From Trueperella pecoris (GTDB lineage Bacteria; Actinomycetota; Actinomycetes; Actinomycetales; Actinomycetaceae): DNA of 64,000 nucleotides. The notes under the pieces are model-generated. The model made no database searches, was not told the DNA's origin, and was given only the letters and a program-made list of their open reading frames with translations. How positions within the stretch are numbered: the first letter of the stretch is position 1; each line of letters starts with the position of its first letter. The position numbers and the translations under genes are program-made. The stretch covers positions 744,001 to 808,000 of the forward strand of contig NZ_CP053291.1 of assembly GCF_014926385.1 (NCBI RefSeq), in the 5' to 3' direction. Of this stretch, positions 24,866-34,476 are shown piece by piece.

Positions 24866-25434
24866 TCAGAGCACGCGAGCCGCGGACTCGACCGTGCCGA
24901 TGAAGGCCCTGATGTCAGCTTCATTATCATTCTTTCCATCGATACCGCCGAATACGAGACGTTGCGTGGTCTTGATGCCGCAGTAGCTCAAGACATGCTT
25001 GGCGATTCGCGAGACTGGATAGGCCGGATGAAACCGGGCATACGCCGTGGGTGCGTGGCTTGTAGCGACGATCGTTGCGGTGCGTCCGGAAAGGAGCCGT
25101 TCCGGACGCACCTGGAATATAGTAGTAGGCCCTTCCGGGCACAAGGACGCGGTCAAACCGCCCTTTGAGCACTGACGGCTCACCGGCCCACCAGACGGGG
25201 AAACTACCGTAAGATGCTCGCACCATTCGAGGAGCTCTTGGCTTTCCATGATGCAGGGATCTTCGGCCATGTGCTTGTAATAGCCGGAGCGCAACAGGGG
25301 ATCGAACTCTTTGTTACCGAGGTTGACGAGCTCGACCTCGTTTCCTGCCTGGCGGGCGGCATCGGCGTAGGCGTTGGCTAGGTCCGCCGATAACGAGTGC
25401 GCATCGTGTAACCAGAGACGACGAGTGTACGCAC
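24866..25434 (-). pseudogene. NAD(P)H:quinone oxidoreductase (flavodoxin-fold), multiply frameshifted
   Basis: Family sequence appears in pieces across frames on the minus strand: RTLVVSGYT near 25430, then SADLANAYADAARQAGNEVELVN-type sequence and FDPLLRSGYYKHMAEDP, then FPVWWAGEPSVLKGRFDRVL in another frame, then LLSGRTATIVATSHAPT, YCGIKTTQRLVFGGIDGK and a helical C-terminus. At least two frameshifts break a gene of about 190 codons (MdaB/Nqo-like). It no longer encodes an enzyme. Confidence 0.75.
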
Positions 25435-25806
25435 ACCAACCTTCCTCTACGCGGCGCAGAGCAACGATGCTGGCTATTTCTCTATCGCACCGAAAGACGA
25501 GATCTGCCGCTCTCTGGTGTCATCTCAAGGTCGAATGCCTAGGGTAGGAGGTTAGCGCGCGTTTACGCGGCTTAGCCGTGAGCTACGGGGTCGCGTCTGG
25601 TATGAAGCTCGCGTTGTCGGCGTTCGCAAACCCGCAGGGCGCGGTAGCGTTACCGCACAGAACCGAATGCCAAGAGACCGACGTGTATTGATCCAGATGG
25701 AAAGAGCCCACTTTGCCAGTATCCCGGCGCCCGTTCCGATTGCGGCTTGTAGCTTCGCGCCGGGAAACCCCGTATCACCGTGCGCGCTGACGTTGATCCG
25801 GCCACA
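25435..25806. other. Decayed 372-bp stretch between pseudogene and trpB
   Basis: Short coding-like strings are visible on the plus strand (for example SGMKLALSAFANPQGAV around 25600), but no frame extends and no family could be named. Probably further debris at the island's right border. Confidence 0.4.
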
Positions 25807-27147
25807 CTAGCGCTTGACTCCTTCGCGTTCGTTCGACTCCGCTGTCATTTGCTCGACGACGTCCCGCACGGAGATTTCCTGATCCGTGACTGGGAATTCC
25901 TTGGGGTCCTTGAATGCGAGATCGCCAAGCAGGCGCATGACGAGGTCCATGTCCTTGTCTCCACGCCCGGAGAGATTGACGAGAATATTGAGCTCTTCGC
26001 CGCTCTCTTGCGCTCGTTCGGCCATTTTCAAAGCGTAGGCGACAGCGTGAGAGGATTCGAGTGCCGGCAAGATTCCTTCGTAGCGTGACAGGAGCCGGAA
26101 GGCCTGCAAAGCTTCGGCGTCCGTAACCGATGCGTAATCAGCACGGCCGGTTTGCTGAAGGTAGGCGTGTTCGGGGCCGACGCCGGGATAGTCCAGACCC
26201 GCCGCGATGGAGAATGACTCACGCATGTCACCATTCGCGTCGCGCACGATCGGGCAGCGTGCACCGTGGAGCACCCCGATCTTTCCCACGTTGAGCGGAG
26301 CGCCGTTGTAATAGGTGTCTAGACCCTCGCCACCTGGCTCCACACCGATCAATCGTACTTCTTCGTTGCCGGGCTCGTCCTTCAGATATTCGGCGAAAGC
26401 GCCGATAGCGTTCGATCCACCCCCGACGCATGCGACGACGGCGTTAGGCAAGCGGCCTGTGCGGCGTAGCATCTCCGTGCGTGTCTCTTTGGAAATGACC
26501 GACTGAAACTCTTTGACGAGGGTCGGATAGGGGTGCGGCCCGCACGCCGATCCGAGCACGTAATGGGTCGTGTCAAGGTGCGTAGCCCAGTCTTCGAGGG
26601 CGACGTCGATCGCCTTCGACATCGATTCCAGACCACCTACGCTGACAGGCACAACGGTGGCGCCCATCAAACGCATGCGTTCAACATTTGCTTGCTGGCG
26701 GGCGACGTCGTGTGCACCCATGTAAATCGTGCAGTCCATGCCCATGAGCGAGGCGACCATTGCGGTTGCCGTCCCATGCTGGCCCGCGCCCGTCTCTGCG
26801 ATGAGGCGAGTCTTTCCCATTCGTTTGGCCATCAAGGCTTGCCCGAGTACCTGATTCGCTTTATGGGCGCCGCCGTGGGCGAGGTCTTCACGCTTGAGGA
26901 AGATGCGAACTTTGCCGTTCCCCTCTCCAGGCAGGTTTGCCAGTTCGGTGATGGGAGTAGGACGGCCAAGGAACTCACGTTGCAGGCGGTCGAGGTCGGC
27001 GAGGAAATCCTGAGACTGCATCGCTTCGACGAAACTGCGTTCGACGTCGTCGAGCACGGGAAGCAGAAAGTCGGGTACATATTGGCCTCCAAACTCGCCG
27101 AAATAGGCGGGAAGGAGAGTGTCGCGGTAGACGAGGGGAGTGTTCAT
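25807..27147 (-). CDS. trpB: Tryptophan synthase beta chain, orphan
   Basis: 446-residue PLP enzyme that joins indole and serine to tryptophan. The PLP lysine is in HGGAHKANQVLGQ (HKAN instead of the common HKTN); other motifs are ETGAGQHG, GGGSNAIG (phosphate loop), GVEPGGEG and LSGRGDKD. About 35 extra residues follow the usual C-terminus (PKEFPVTDQEISVRDVV). No trpA, trpC, trpD or trpE lies nearby, so it probably works with TrpA encoded elsewhere or salvages free indole. Expression is controlled by the trpL attenuator just upstream. Confidence 0.95.
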   Translation of the reverse strand: MNTPLVYRDTLLPAYFGEFGGQYVPDFLLPVLDDVERSFVEAMQSQDFLADLDRLQREFLGRPTPITELANLPGEGNGKVRIFLKREDLAHGGAHKANQVLGQALMAKRMGKTRLIAETGAGQHGTATAMVASLMGMDCTIYMGAHDVARQQANVERMRLMGATVVPVSVGGLESMSKAIDVALEDWATHLDTTHYVLGSACGPHPYPTLVKEFQSVISKETRTEMLRRTGRLPNAVVACVGGGSNAIGAFAEYLKDEPGNEEVRLIGVEPGGEGLDTYYNGAPLNVGKIGVLHGARCPIVRDANGDMRESFSIAAGLDYPGVGPEHAYLQQTGRADYASVTDAEALQAFRLLSRYEGILPALESSHAVAYALKMAERAQESGEELNILVNLSGRGDKDMDLVMRLLGDLAFKDPKEFPVTDQEISVRDVVEQMTAESNEREGVKR

Positions 27148-27219
27148 GGTGATCCTTTCGAGGTCGGGATGAGGTGGAGGGAGTGCTACCAGCTCGCGAC
27201 TCGAAAGCTATCCAGATAC

Positions 27220-27257
27220 AAAAACCGGCTCACGATCGAGTGCGATCGACGAGCCGG
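27220..27257 (-). terminator. trpB leader attenuator terminator
   Basis: On the minus strand CCGGCTC pairs with GAGCCGG (27257-27251 with 27231-27225), and an inner CGATCG stem pairs too, followed directly by TTTTT (27224-27220). It lies about 75 bp before the trpB ATG and 25 bp after the leader-peptide stop, the geometry of ribosome-mediated attenuation. Confidence 0.85.
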
Positions 27258-27281
27258 AGACGTCAACGAAGGGGCCCGCCG

Positions 27282-27326
27282 TTACGCGCGCCACCACCAG
27301 AACCGGTTGATCGTTGTCATCTGCAT
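27282..27326 (-). CDS. trpL: Trp leader peptide MQMTTINRFWWWRA
   Basis: A 14-codon frame (27326 to stop 27282) with three consecutive tryptophan codons (CCACCACCA at 27291-27299 on the plus strand). Stalling at these codons when charged tRNA-Trp is scarce would free the downstream region and prevent the terminator at 27220-27257. A possible promoter, TTGACA with TACTCT 18 bp later, ends six bases before the first ATG, so the leader mRNA may be leaderless; the second ATG (27320) is an alternative start. Confidence 0.88.
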   Translation of the reverse strand: MQMTTINRFWWWRA

Positions 27327-27454
27327 GCCTTGAGAGTAAGACGTGCAGCCCTCGTATGTCAAAGATAATCAAATGGCGGACGATGCCGATTTCGCAGGGA
27401 AAAACAGACTGGGCGCGGAGCCGCGGGAAAGGCGGTTTTAGTAGAGTATGAGTC

Positions 27455-28654
27455 ATGAAGAGCCGAAGAACCTGGATTGCTTTAACAAGTGTTGTTGGCG
27501 TAGTGATGATCTTTGCGTTGGGGGCGTTCGTGAATCCCTTGCGGGCGCACGTTAAACTTCAAGGAGAGAGCGATGTTACTGTCAACTTCGGTGAGGTCTT
27601 TGAAGATCCAGGTGCCTCGGCATTCCTCGGAACAAAGTTATTTCCTAAACATATTTCGCACCTAGAGGTTAAAACCAGCGGTGATGTCGACACGAGGCGA
27701 CTCGGCGATTATCAGCTTAACTACGATGCATGCTGGTGGTATCTGTGTAGTCGGTCCACCCGTTCAATACATGTAGTGGACACGAAAGCACCTGAACTGA
27801 TCCTCCAGGGAGAAGAAAAGTTGAGTGTTCCTGCAGGAGGTGTTTTTCAGGATCCGGGAGTTCGCGCTAACGACGGCGTCGATGGTGATATTACGGCTAA
27901 AGTGCTGACATCTGGTCGAGTTGATACCAGTATTCCGGGCGACTATACCCTTCGATATGAAGTCGTGGATGCTAGCGGGAATAAGGCAAGCGCAACACGT
28001 GTAGTGACTGTTCTGCCAGCCGAACAAAAGGCTCCAGGACACAAGGTGGTTTATCTGACCTTCGACGACGGGCCCAGTGCCTACACTGGGAAATTGCTTG
28101 AGGTCTTGAAAGCCCATCAGGTCAAAGCGACTTTCTTCGTTACCGGATTTGGCGATTCCTCACTGATTGGACGAGCATCTGCTGAGGGACATGCAGTTGG
28201 CGTGCACACAATGACGCATAACTACAGCCAAATATATGCAAGCATGGAGGCATATCTAGCCGATCTCAAACAAATCAGCGATCTTGTTTTAGCTCAAACA
28301 GGAAAAACGACTCATCTGCTGCGTTTCCCCGGTGGTAGCTCAAACACAGTTTCGCGTATTACGCCTGGTATTATGTCGCGGCTTGCACAGGAGTTGCCAG
28401 CACGCGGATACCACATTTTTGATTGGAACGTATCTAGCGGTGATGCTGGCAGGGCAACATCATCTGATGCCGTGTATGAGAATGTTATTGCAGGTATTAA
28501 GTCTCATGACGTTTCGGTGGTGCTCCAACATGACACGAAGAGCTTCAGTGTAGAGGCGGTTGATAGGGTAATTCGATGGGGGAAAGCTCAAGGCTACACT
28601 TTCTTGCCACTCGATGAGACGAGCCCGGGGATGCGCCATCGCATAGTGAACTAA
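27455..28654 (+). CDS. Polysaccharide deacetylase with two Ig-like (DUF5011-type) repeats
   Basis: 399 residues, anchored or secreted: N-terminal helix WIALTSVVGVVMIFALGAFV. Two Ig-like repeats (about 35-105 and 112-185; EDPGASAF and QDPGVRANDGVDGDIT signatures) precede a NodB domain (about 195-385). The catalytic base/metal motif TFDDGPS is followed by HTMTHN (metal histidines), RFPGGSSN, FDWNVSSGD and LQHD. This family removes acetyl groups from peptidoglycan or chitin-like glycans. Divergent from the trpL promoter; no strong ribosome site is seen before ATG 27455. Confidence 0.9.
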   Translation: MKSRRTWIALTSVVGVVMIFALGAFVNPLRAHVKLQGESDVTVNFGEVFEDPGASAFLGTKLFPKHISHLEVKTSGDVDTRRLGDYQLNYDACWWYLCSRSTRSIHVVDTKAPELILQGEEKLSVPAGGVFQDPGVRANDGVDGDITAKVLTSGRVDTSIPGDYTLRYEVVDASGNKASATRVVTVLPAEQKAPGHKVVYLTFDDGPSAYTGKLLEVLKAHQVKATFFVTGFGDSSLIGRASAEGHAVGVHTMTHNYSQIYASMEAYLADLKQISDLVLAQTGKTTHLLRFPGGSSNTVSRITPGIMSRLAQELPARGYHIFDWNVSSGDAGRATSSDAVYENVIAGIKSHDVSVVLQHDTKSFSVEAVDRVIRWGKAQGYTFLPLDETSPGMRHRIVN

Positions 28655-28804
28655 TCACACCTGCTGGAGCATGAAGAACCCGACCAGACCTATCTATTTA
28701 GCCGACATTATGTCTTCTCGTGTCGCGAGAGTATGTTAGTTTTGGTTAACTCCCGCGGTACAGTTCTCGCATCTATTGACGATTTCGTATGGAATGGGAA
28801 ATGA

Positions 28805-30139
28805 ATGGAAATATCGTTGCAACCAGAAGCAACTCGTTGGCTTGTACCGGAAGATGAACCGCAGTATGTGCACCCAGTTGAGAAAATTAGGACCCGAAAG
28901 TGGCAGATTTATGACGTCATAGCGTCTTTTTTCGCTACTCTTTCCGTCATTCTCGTGTTGTGGTTCAGTCTACTTGTATTGGACCGTGGAGTTCCAGGGG
29001 AACATCTATGGATGCTCAACTTGGTGCTATTTTGGGCGGTAATTGCTTACCTCGCTTTTCCGCGACTTCACCAAATTGTTTCTACCGTCTATGTGCCAAA
29101 CTACTTTATCGGACGTACTCGAACTGCAGATGGCATTCTCGGAGACCCAATCAATCTGGCTTTCAACGGTACTGAGAGCCACATGCATGAGGTCATGCAA
29201 CGGGCTGGCTGGGCAAAGGCTGATCCCCTCACAGTCCATACTGCGTGGAAAATTGTCGTTGCTTCGGTGCTAAGGAGATCGTATCCTTCAGCGCCGGTTT
29301 CACATCTATTTTTGTTCGGTCGTCAAGAGGATTTCGCATACGAGCGTGAAGTCGACGGCAACCCGGCGCGGCGTCACCATGTCAGGTTTTGGAAGGTACC
29401 GGAGGGGTGGACTTTGCCTGGCGGTATCTCGGTAGACTGGCTGGCTGCGGCCACGTATGACCGCTCTGTGGGATTTTCACTGTTTACGGGTCAAGTCACG
29501 CATAAGATTGATGCCCATATTGACTTCGAACGGGATTACCTGATTGAGACTATTTTGTATGGTTCGCCTCAGGTGCAGGTGGGCGTGATCGAGCGCTACT
29601 TCAATGCCTACCATTCCCGTAACGGAGGCGGAGACACCATCAAAACAGATGGTGACCTGCCTGTACTTGATGTGATGACGGCCGTACAGGCTGTAAGCAA
29701 CCATGATCAGGCCGAGGATGAACCCCATGAATCGCATGCCGAATATATGGAGTGCGCCAAGGGAGCCTCGCCTGTACCTCCCCATGCCCAAAGAGAACTA
29801 CCTCCTGTGCTCATATGGCTCGTAGCTCTTGTCATGCTCGCAAGAGGGATAAGTAACTTGGCTTTGAGTGAGTTCTCGTTTGCCTCGGTCGCCTTATCCG
29901 CAGCGATAGATGTGATTTTGCTTGCTTTGATAATTCTCAGGCAAAGATGGGCATGGGTATTTACATTAGTCATTCAAAGTGTGGTTGCTGTTACACTACT
30001 TGGCTTCGCATTCTCAGAAGAAAGCTGGGCGCTACTTCAAGCCTGCTTCCCAGTGCTGTTGGTGTTTGCACTCTCGGCTACGTCAGTAAGACTGTGGGTA
30101 AGCCAGGGGCGCAAAGAAAGGTATTTTAAGACATCTTAG
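28805..30139 (+). CDS. LssY C-terminal-domain membrane protein
   Basis: 444 residues. Two N-terminal helices (about 38-58 and 70-88), a soluble domain (about 100-245) with the LssY_C pattern PINLAFNGTESHMHEVMQRA, GWAKADPLT and RFWKVPEG, and a Glu/His-rich linker follow; three or four C-terminal helices (about 335-435) end the protein. LssY_C domains occur in lipid-phosphatase-type envelope proteins; the exact activity is not known. GGGAA precedes ATG 28805. Codon use is less GC-rich than its neighbours, as in the upstream deacetylase gene. Confidence 0.75.
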   Translation: MEISLQPEATRWLVPEDEPQYVHPVEKIRTRKWQIYDVIASFFATLSVILVLWFSLLVLDRGVPGEHLWMLNLVLFWAVIAYLAFPRLHQIVSTVYVPNYFIGRTRTADGILGDPINLAFNGTESHMHEVMQRAGWAKADPLTVHTAWKIVVASVLRRSYPSAPVSHLFLFGRQEDFAYEREVDGNPARRHHVRFWKVPEGWTLPGGISVDWLAAATYDRSVGFSLFTGQVTHKIDAHIDFERDYLIETILYGSPQVQVGVIERYFNAYHSRNGGGDTIKTDGDLPVLDVMTAVQAVSNHDQAEDEPHESHAEYMECAKGASPVPPHAQRELPPVLIWLVALVMLARGISNLALSEFSFASVALSAAIDVILLALIILRQRWAWVFTLVIQSVVAVTLLGFAFSEESWALLQACFPVLLVFALSATSVRLWVSQGRKERYFKTS

Positions 30140-30179
30140 AACTTTTCCATTGTCTGTCCTGCCTGCAGCTGAAACGGTT

Positions 30180-31067
30180 TTATGGCTTCCATGGTGGGCT
30201 GGCAGGCAACAGGGCGTCGTATTCCGCGATGAGTCGGTCTTGGTAGGCGCCGCGATACGATCCTTCCAGGAACTTCGCGAAGGCCTCGGTTCGAAGTCGC
30301 TCCCACGATTCCTTTTCATTGCCGGGATTGATGGGATACCACAGCACCCCCTGGGAGGCGGCGGCGGCCCCGTCGCCGGGAGCGTCGCCGATGAGCAGGA
30401 TACGGTCGTCGTCGTACTTTCCTTTTGCGGCGTATTGAAGCTGCTGAGACTTCGTTCCCATCTCCTGGCCCGCCATCATCTCCATCAACGAATCGAGGCC
30501 GTGTTCACCCCACTCGCGGTTAAGGAAACGTAGCGATGCGGCCGACACGGTCATGAGGTCGGCGTGCTCCTTCATCATGGTGATCGCGGAACGGACGCCG
30601 GGGAAGGGCGCGCAGCCGTGTACCATCCACTCAACCAATTCGTTGACGCATTCGCCCCATGCGATGCAGGTAGTGATCTCTTCGGACGGGTTATCGGCCG
30701 CAAATTGTTCTATCCCCGCAGACGAGAGGGGAAGCCCCGAGGCGAGGAACTTCTTGAGCTCTTTGCCATCGGGAAGCGTCACCGGGCGTTCGAGGACCTC
30801 GGGTCGCTCTTTGAGCATGTCGAAGATGATATCGAGCGTCACCCACCGATTCATCCCGCGTGTTTTTGAATGGAGATTGACGAAGATCGCCGTCTCGCGC
30901 ACGAGTGTGGAGATGGGTTGGAGGTTGAAGACCTTAATGTAGGCCGGGGTGAAGCACTCGTAATGCTTGATGTCCATGGCGTCGATAGCGCAGCCATCAG
31001 AATCGATGCCGACGAAATATTCCTTCTGAGGTGCGAAGTCAACTAGGGCTTGGGTCAGTGCGCTCAT
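30180..31067 (-). CDS. HAD-superfamily hydrolase of the glycoside locus
   Basis: 295 residues starting MSALTQALVDFAPQK. The HAD motif I aspartates are in VGIDSDGCAID, motif II serine in MTVSAASLRF and motif IV in ILLIGDAPGDGAAA. A large helical cap (about 45-170) suggests a sugar phosphate or similar substrate. ATG 31067 lies one base after the GH3 stop, so the two genes are co-transcribed and the enzyme probably processes a product of that pathway. Length and cap are unusual for well-characterised groups, so the substrate is open. Confidence 0.82.
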   Translation of the reverse strand: MSALTQALVDFAPQKEYFVGIDSDGCAIDAMDIKHYECFTPAYIKVFNLQPISTLVRETAIFVNLHSKTRGMNRWVTLDIIFDMLKERPEVLERPVTLPDGKELKKFLASGLPLSSAGIEQFAADNPSEEITTCIAWGECVNELVEWMVHGCAPFPGVRSAITMMKEHADLMTVSAASLRFLNREWGEHGLDSLMEMMAGQEMGTKSQQLQYAAKGKYDDDRILLIGDAPGDGAAAASQGVLWYPINPGNEKESWERLRTEAFAKFLEGSYRGAYQDRLIAEYDALLPASPPWKP

Positions 31068-31068
31068 G

Positions 31069-32841
31069 TCAGATCCTCGTGTCAATCTTGCCGCAGAAGG
31101 CGTCGACGGGGGAGACGCCTGTGAATTCGGATAGCCCCTCGAGCTTGTCGAGGAGGGCGTCGATGGTGAATTCCTTGTCGTCGTAAGCGTTGATGTAGGT
31201 CTTGACCTGTGGAACGTCCGCGAGCGCGTAGGGAGTTGCTGTCGAAATGTAAATGGTTGGTATTTCGAAGACATACCACGGAATGTCGAGCGTGCCCTTG
31301 GTTGCGGGCCATTGGACACGCTCCACGGGCTGCATGAGACCTTCTATCTTGGACACCATGAGGACGAGATCGTAACGATCCGTGAGGTTGGCGATGGGGG
31401 CTTTGCCTGCGTAGACGCTCCGGACCGCGTCAGCCTGCTCGTCCGGGCTCATGGTTGCGAGTTTGTCGAGCATGGACTCGTGGCGGGTTACCTCATAGCC
31501 GCGCTCGCGAAGCTTATGCGCGACGACGTCGGCCGGGTGGCTGGCCTCTCCGCCGCCTCCGAAGGCGCGCGAGATGGGGTTGGACGGACCGGAGACGGCG
31601 ACGACGAGCACGCGCTTAAACCGCTGCGGGTTGACCGGGAACACCGCGGGCTCCTTGCTTTTGACGAGGGTGATTGCCTCGTCGGCGACTTTACGAGCGA
31701 TGTCGGCGTTTTCGGGGAGGCCAATGAGCTGCATGGCCGCGTCCTTGGCAGGCAGGATCTTCTCGCGCGGCGTCGTGTGTAGGCCGAGGCGGGCCTTGAG
31801 GCCGAGAATGCGTTCGAGGGCTTCGTGGAGCCGGTCGTCGGTGATGACGCCGGCGTGATAGCCCTCCATCATCCACCGGAAATCCTCGTCGGGGTCGTTG
31901 AAGAAGAGGAAGAGGTCGCATCCGGCGGCGATGGCGCGCGGCAGGAGTTCTTTGCGTTTCATCGCGCCGGTGAGTCCAACCATGTGCGAGGCGTCAGTGA
32001 CGACGACGCCATTGAATCCCATCTTTTCGCGCAGGAGATTCGTGAGGATTTCCTTCGAAAGTGTGGCCGGAAGGAGGTCCTCGATCTCCATATCCGGGTT
32101 GAAATGCGCCTGATAGGAGGGCAACATGATGTGTCCGGCCATAATAGAGGGCAGGCCGTCGTCGATGAGCCCTTGGTAGACCTTGCCGAATGTGGCGTCC
32201 CATTCCTCGACGGAGTAGGAGTTGACGGAGGCCGAGAGGTGCTGGTCGCGCTCGTCGATACCGTCGCCGGGAAAGTGCTTGGCGGCCGGGAGAATGCCGG
32301 ACTCCATAATGCCCTTCATGTAGGCGCGCGACAGCTGGAGAACCTGGTCCGGGTCGGATGAAAATGCTCGGCTCGAGATGATCGGGTTGCGCCAGTTGCG
32401 CATGATGTCCACGATCGGTGCAAAGGACCAGTTGCAGCCGATTGCTGCTGCCTCGACGCCGGAGATGCGCCCGAGCTCGTAGGCCCACTTCGGGTCGTGG
32501 GCGGCGGCGATCTTCACCTCATGGCCAACGTAGGTGCCGTCTTTGCATGCGCCGTTGCCTCCGGCCTCCATGTTGGCGGCGATGAGGAGCGGGATCTTCG
32601 ACTTGGTCTGCAGGATGTAGTTTTGTTCCCAGACCTCGGCCGCGAGCCCAGGGTTATAGCGAACCGCGCCGATGTGGTACGTGTTGAGAACGTCAGTGAG
32701 ATACTCTTCAGTGCGTTCGGCACCCATGTTGACGAAGAGTTGGCCGATCTTTTCCTCGATTGTCATGGAGGCGATCGTCTCGCGGACCCAGGCTATCGCC
32801 TCGGCGTCGAGATTGTAGGGCGTTGCGGTGAGGTCAACCAT
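31069..32841 (-). CDS. Glycoside hydrolase family 3 protein (beta-glucosidase/beta-hexosaminidase type)
   Basis: 590 residues, no signal peptide, so cytoplasmic. The GH3 barrel covers about 1-345: IGQLFVNMG, SFAPIVDIMRNWRNP, KHFPGDGIDERDQHL and the nucleophile D283 in VVVTDASHMVG. The KHFPGDG ... D-x-H pattern is closer to the hexosaminidase/phosphorylase branch than to classical glucosidases. A C-terminal alpha/beta sandwich (about 390-560) follows. It probably cleaves imported disaccharides delivered by the GPH symporter upstream. Confidence 0.85.
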   Translation of the reverse strand: MVDLTATPYNLDAEAIAWVRETIASMTIEEKIGQLFVNMGAERTEEYLTDVLNTYHIGAVRYNPGLAAEVWEQNYILQTKSKIPLLIAANMEAGGNGACKDGTYVGHEVKIAAAHDPKWAYELGRISGVEAAAIGCNWSFAPIVDIMRNWRNPIISSRAFSSDPDQVLQLSRAYMKGIMESGILPAAKHFPGDGIDERDQHLSASVNSYSVEEWDATFGKVYQGLIDDGLPSIMAGHIMLPSYQAHFNPDMEIEDLLPATLSKEILTNLLREKMGFNGVVVTDASHMVGLTGAMKRKELLPRAIAAGCDLFLFFNDPDEDFRWMMEGYHAGVITDDRLHEALERILGLKARLGLHTTPREKILPAKDAAMQLIGLPENADIARKVADEAITLVKSKEPAVFPVNPQRFKRVLVVAVSGPSNPISRAFGGGGEASHPADVVAHKLRERGYEVTRHESMLDKLATMSPDEQADAVRSVYAGKAPIANLTDRYDLVLMVSKIEGLMQPVERVQWPATKGTLDIPWYVFEIPTIYISTATPYALADVPQVKTYINAYDDKEFTIDALLDKLEGLSEFTGVSPVDAFCGKIDTRI

Positions 32842-32862
32842 GGTTCTTCCTTCTGTTGGGGG

Positions 32863-32898
32863 CTGAGGGCTCTGGTCGAAATGAACCAGAGCCCTCAG
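32863..32898. terminator. Intercistronic hairpin between symporter and GH3 genes
   Basis: Perfect 14-bp stem CTGAGGGCTCTGGT/ACCAGAGCCCTCAG with an eight-base loop. No T-run follows on the minus strand, so it may attenuate or stabilise mRNA rather than fully terminate. Confidence 0.55.
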
Positions 32899-32938
32899 GG
32901 CACTGCTTACCTAGTTGTGCTTTTGTCGTTGCGCTTGC

Positions 32939-34387
32939 CTAGTTGACGATATCGGCGGCGCGGCGGGCGCTGAGGATTTCTACGTTTTCGTCGACGACCT
33001 TCTTCTTCAGCGGGTAGAGGAAGACGAGCGCGAGGCCGACGAGGAGGCATCCGACGCCGGGGACGAGGGTGGAAAGATCGTAGATTGCCGACTTGACGGC
33101 GTCGGTCTGTGCCAGTCCCTGGGAGGCTGCGGCGGAGTCGAAGCCGACCCAGGCGAGCGCGTATCCGGTCAGGCCACCGGCCGCAGCTTGGCCGAGCTTA
33201 CGTGCCCACGAGTAAACCGAGTAGACGGTTGCATCGTTGCGTATGCCTGTCTTGACCTCTTGGTAGTCGATCACGTCGGTGATGAATGCCCAGATGAGGT
33301 AGTTGAAGGTGGAGATGGCGAACATCGCCACCGCATAGAAGGTAACCCAGAGCCAGAAGTTTTCGGTCTTGATGAGCCAGGCGGCCAGGAGCACCGCTCC
33401 GCCGACTCCCATGGCGAACGCGCCGACCTCGGCCTTGCCGAAGCGCTTGGACAGCCATGGGGCGAGGAAGATGAGGATCACGGCGGCGGGGATGAGAGCC
33501 GCGAGCGAGGCGGGCGATTGCAGCTTACCGTTGCCAAACCAGTTGAGCATGAGGTATCCGAGGATTCCGCCGAGGAAGAGCGAGGACACCAGGAGGAGAA
33601 GTGCGGCAAGGATGAGCCCGCCGAGGGCACGGTTGGAGAAGACATCCTTGAGCATCTTGCCGACGCCAACGCCCGCGTGGGAGATCGATTCGGTGAAGAC
33701 GCGTTCTTCGCACAGCTTGTAGCAGATGGCGTAGCACACGACGGCGAGGACCGAGCACACGATGGCGGCGGTGGTCATGCGAGGGCCGTTGAGGACGGAG
33801 ATGCCGGCTGCATTGGTGGTGAAGACGACCAGCGGTAGTACGGAAGTGATGACGAGCTGAGCCAGGGTGGCGCCGGTGGAGCGGTAGACGGAGAGCTGAG
33901 CGCGATCATCGGCGTCGGTTGACATGACCGAGGCCATCGAGCCATAGGGAATGTTAATCGCGGTATAACACACCGAGCCCCACAGGAAGTAGGTGGCGCA
34001 CATCCACACAACCTTCAGCGTGTAGGAATGGAATGAGGAGATGAAGCTGAGGTACATGAGGGCCGAGGCGACGGCCACGGGGATCGCGATGAACTTGATC
34101 CAGCGCTTGAAGCGATCGCCGCCATCCTTGACGGGCAGGCGGTCAACGATAATTCCCATGCCGACGTCGGTAAATCCGTCGAAGATCCTCGCCACGAGCA
34201 AAAGCGTGGCTACGTGGGCGGGCTTAACGCCTGCCACGTTTGTGTAGAAGAGGGTGAAGAACATTGCTTGGAGGATAAAGGTGAAGTCGTTTCCGAAATC
34301 GCCAAACATGTATCCGAGCTTGTCCCTCAATCCAAAAGGTCGCTTCGCGCGAATCTGGGGTGTGATTCCCTGTGCAGTTGCAGTCAT
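32939..34387 (-). CDS. GPH-family glycoside:cation symporter (UidB/MelB-like)
   Basis: 482-residue, 12-helix MFS_2 transporter. The start MTATAQG follows GGAAGGAG. The N-terminal signature LGYMFGDFGNDFTFILQAMF and ARIFDGFTDVGMGIIVDR are characteristic of the glycoside-pentoside-hexuronide group, which imports sugars or glucuronides with H+ or Na+. It is divergent from the beta-glucuronidase gene and leads the GH3-HAD genes, so glucuronides or related glycosides are the likely cargo. Confidence 0.88.
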   Translation of the reverse strand: MTATAQGITPQIRAKRPFGLRDKLGYMFGDFGNDFTFILQAMFFTLFYTNVAGVKPAHVATLLLVARIFDGFTDVGMGIIVDRLPVKDGGDRFKRWIKFIAIPVAVASALMYLSFISSFHSYTLKVVWMCATYFLWGSVCYTAINIPYGSMASVMSTDADDRAQLSVYRSTGATLAQLVITSVLPLVVFTTNAAGISVLNGPRMTTAAIVCSVLAVVCYAICYKLCEERVFTESISHAGVGVGKMLKDVFSNRALGGLILAALLLLVSSLFLGGILGYLMLNWFGNGKLQSPASLAALIPAAVILIFLAPWLSKRFGKAEVGAFAMGVGGAVLLAAWLIKTENFWLWVTFYAVAMFAISTFNYLIWAFITDVIDYQEVKTGIRNDATVYSVYSWARKLGQAAAGGLTGYALAWVGFDSAAASQGLAQTDAVKSAIYDLSTLVPGVGCLLVGLALVFLYPLKKKVVDENVEILSARRAADIVN

Positions 34388-34476
34388 GGCTGCTCCTTCC
34401 AACTTGCCTCATTGCAAATCTGTGTCCCTTGCGGTTGAGAAAAATGTTGGCATGGCTTCACATGCGAAAAGGATTG

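Noticed and set aside
24866-25294. 142-codon minus-strand frame as a functional gene
   Set aside because: Its sequence matches a quinone oxidoreductase only in parts; the missing parts are in other frames, so it is a pseudogene.
27220-27326. T-box riboswitch upstream of trpB
   Set aside because: No T-box or specifier structure seen; the WWW leader peptide and terminator explain the regulation.
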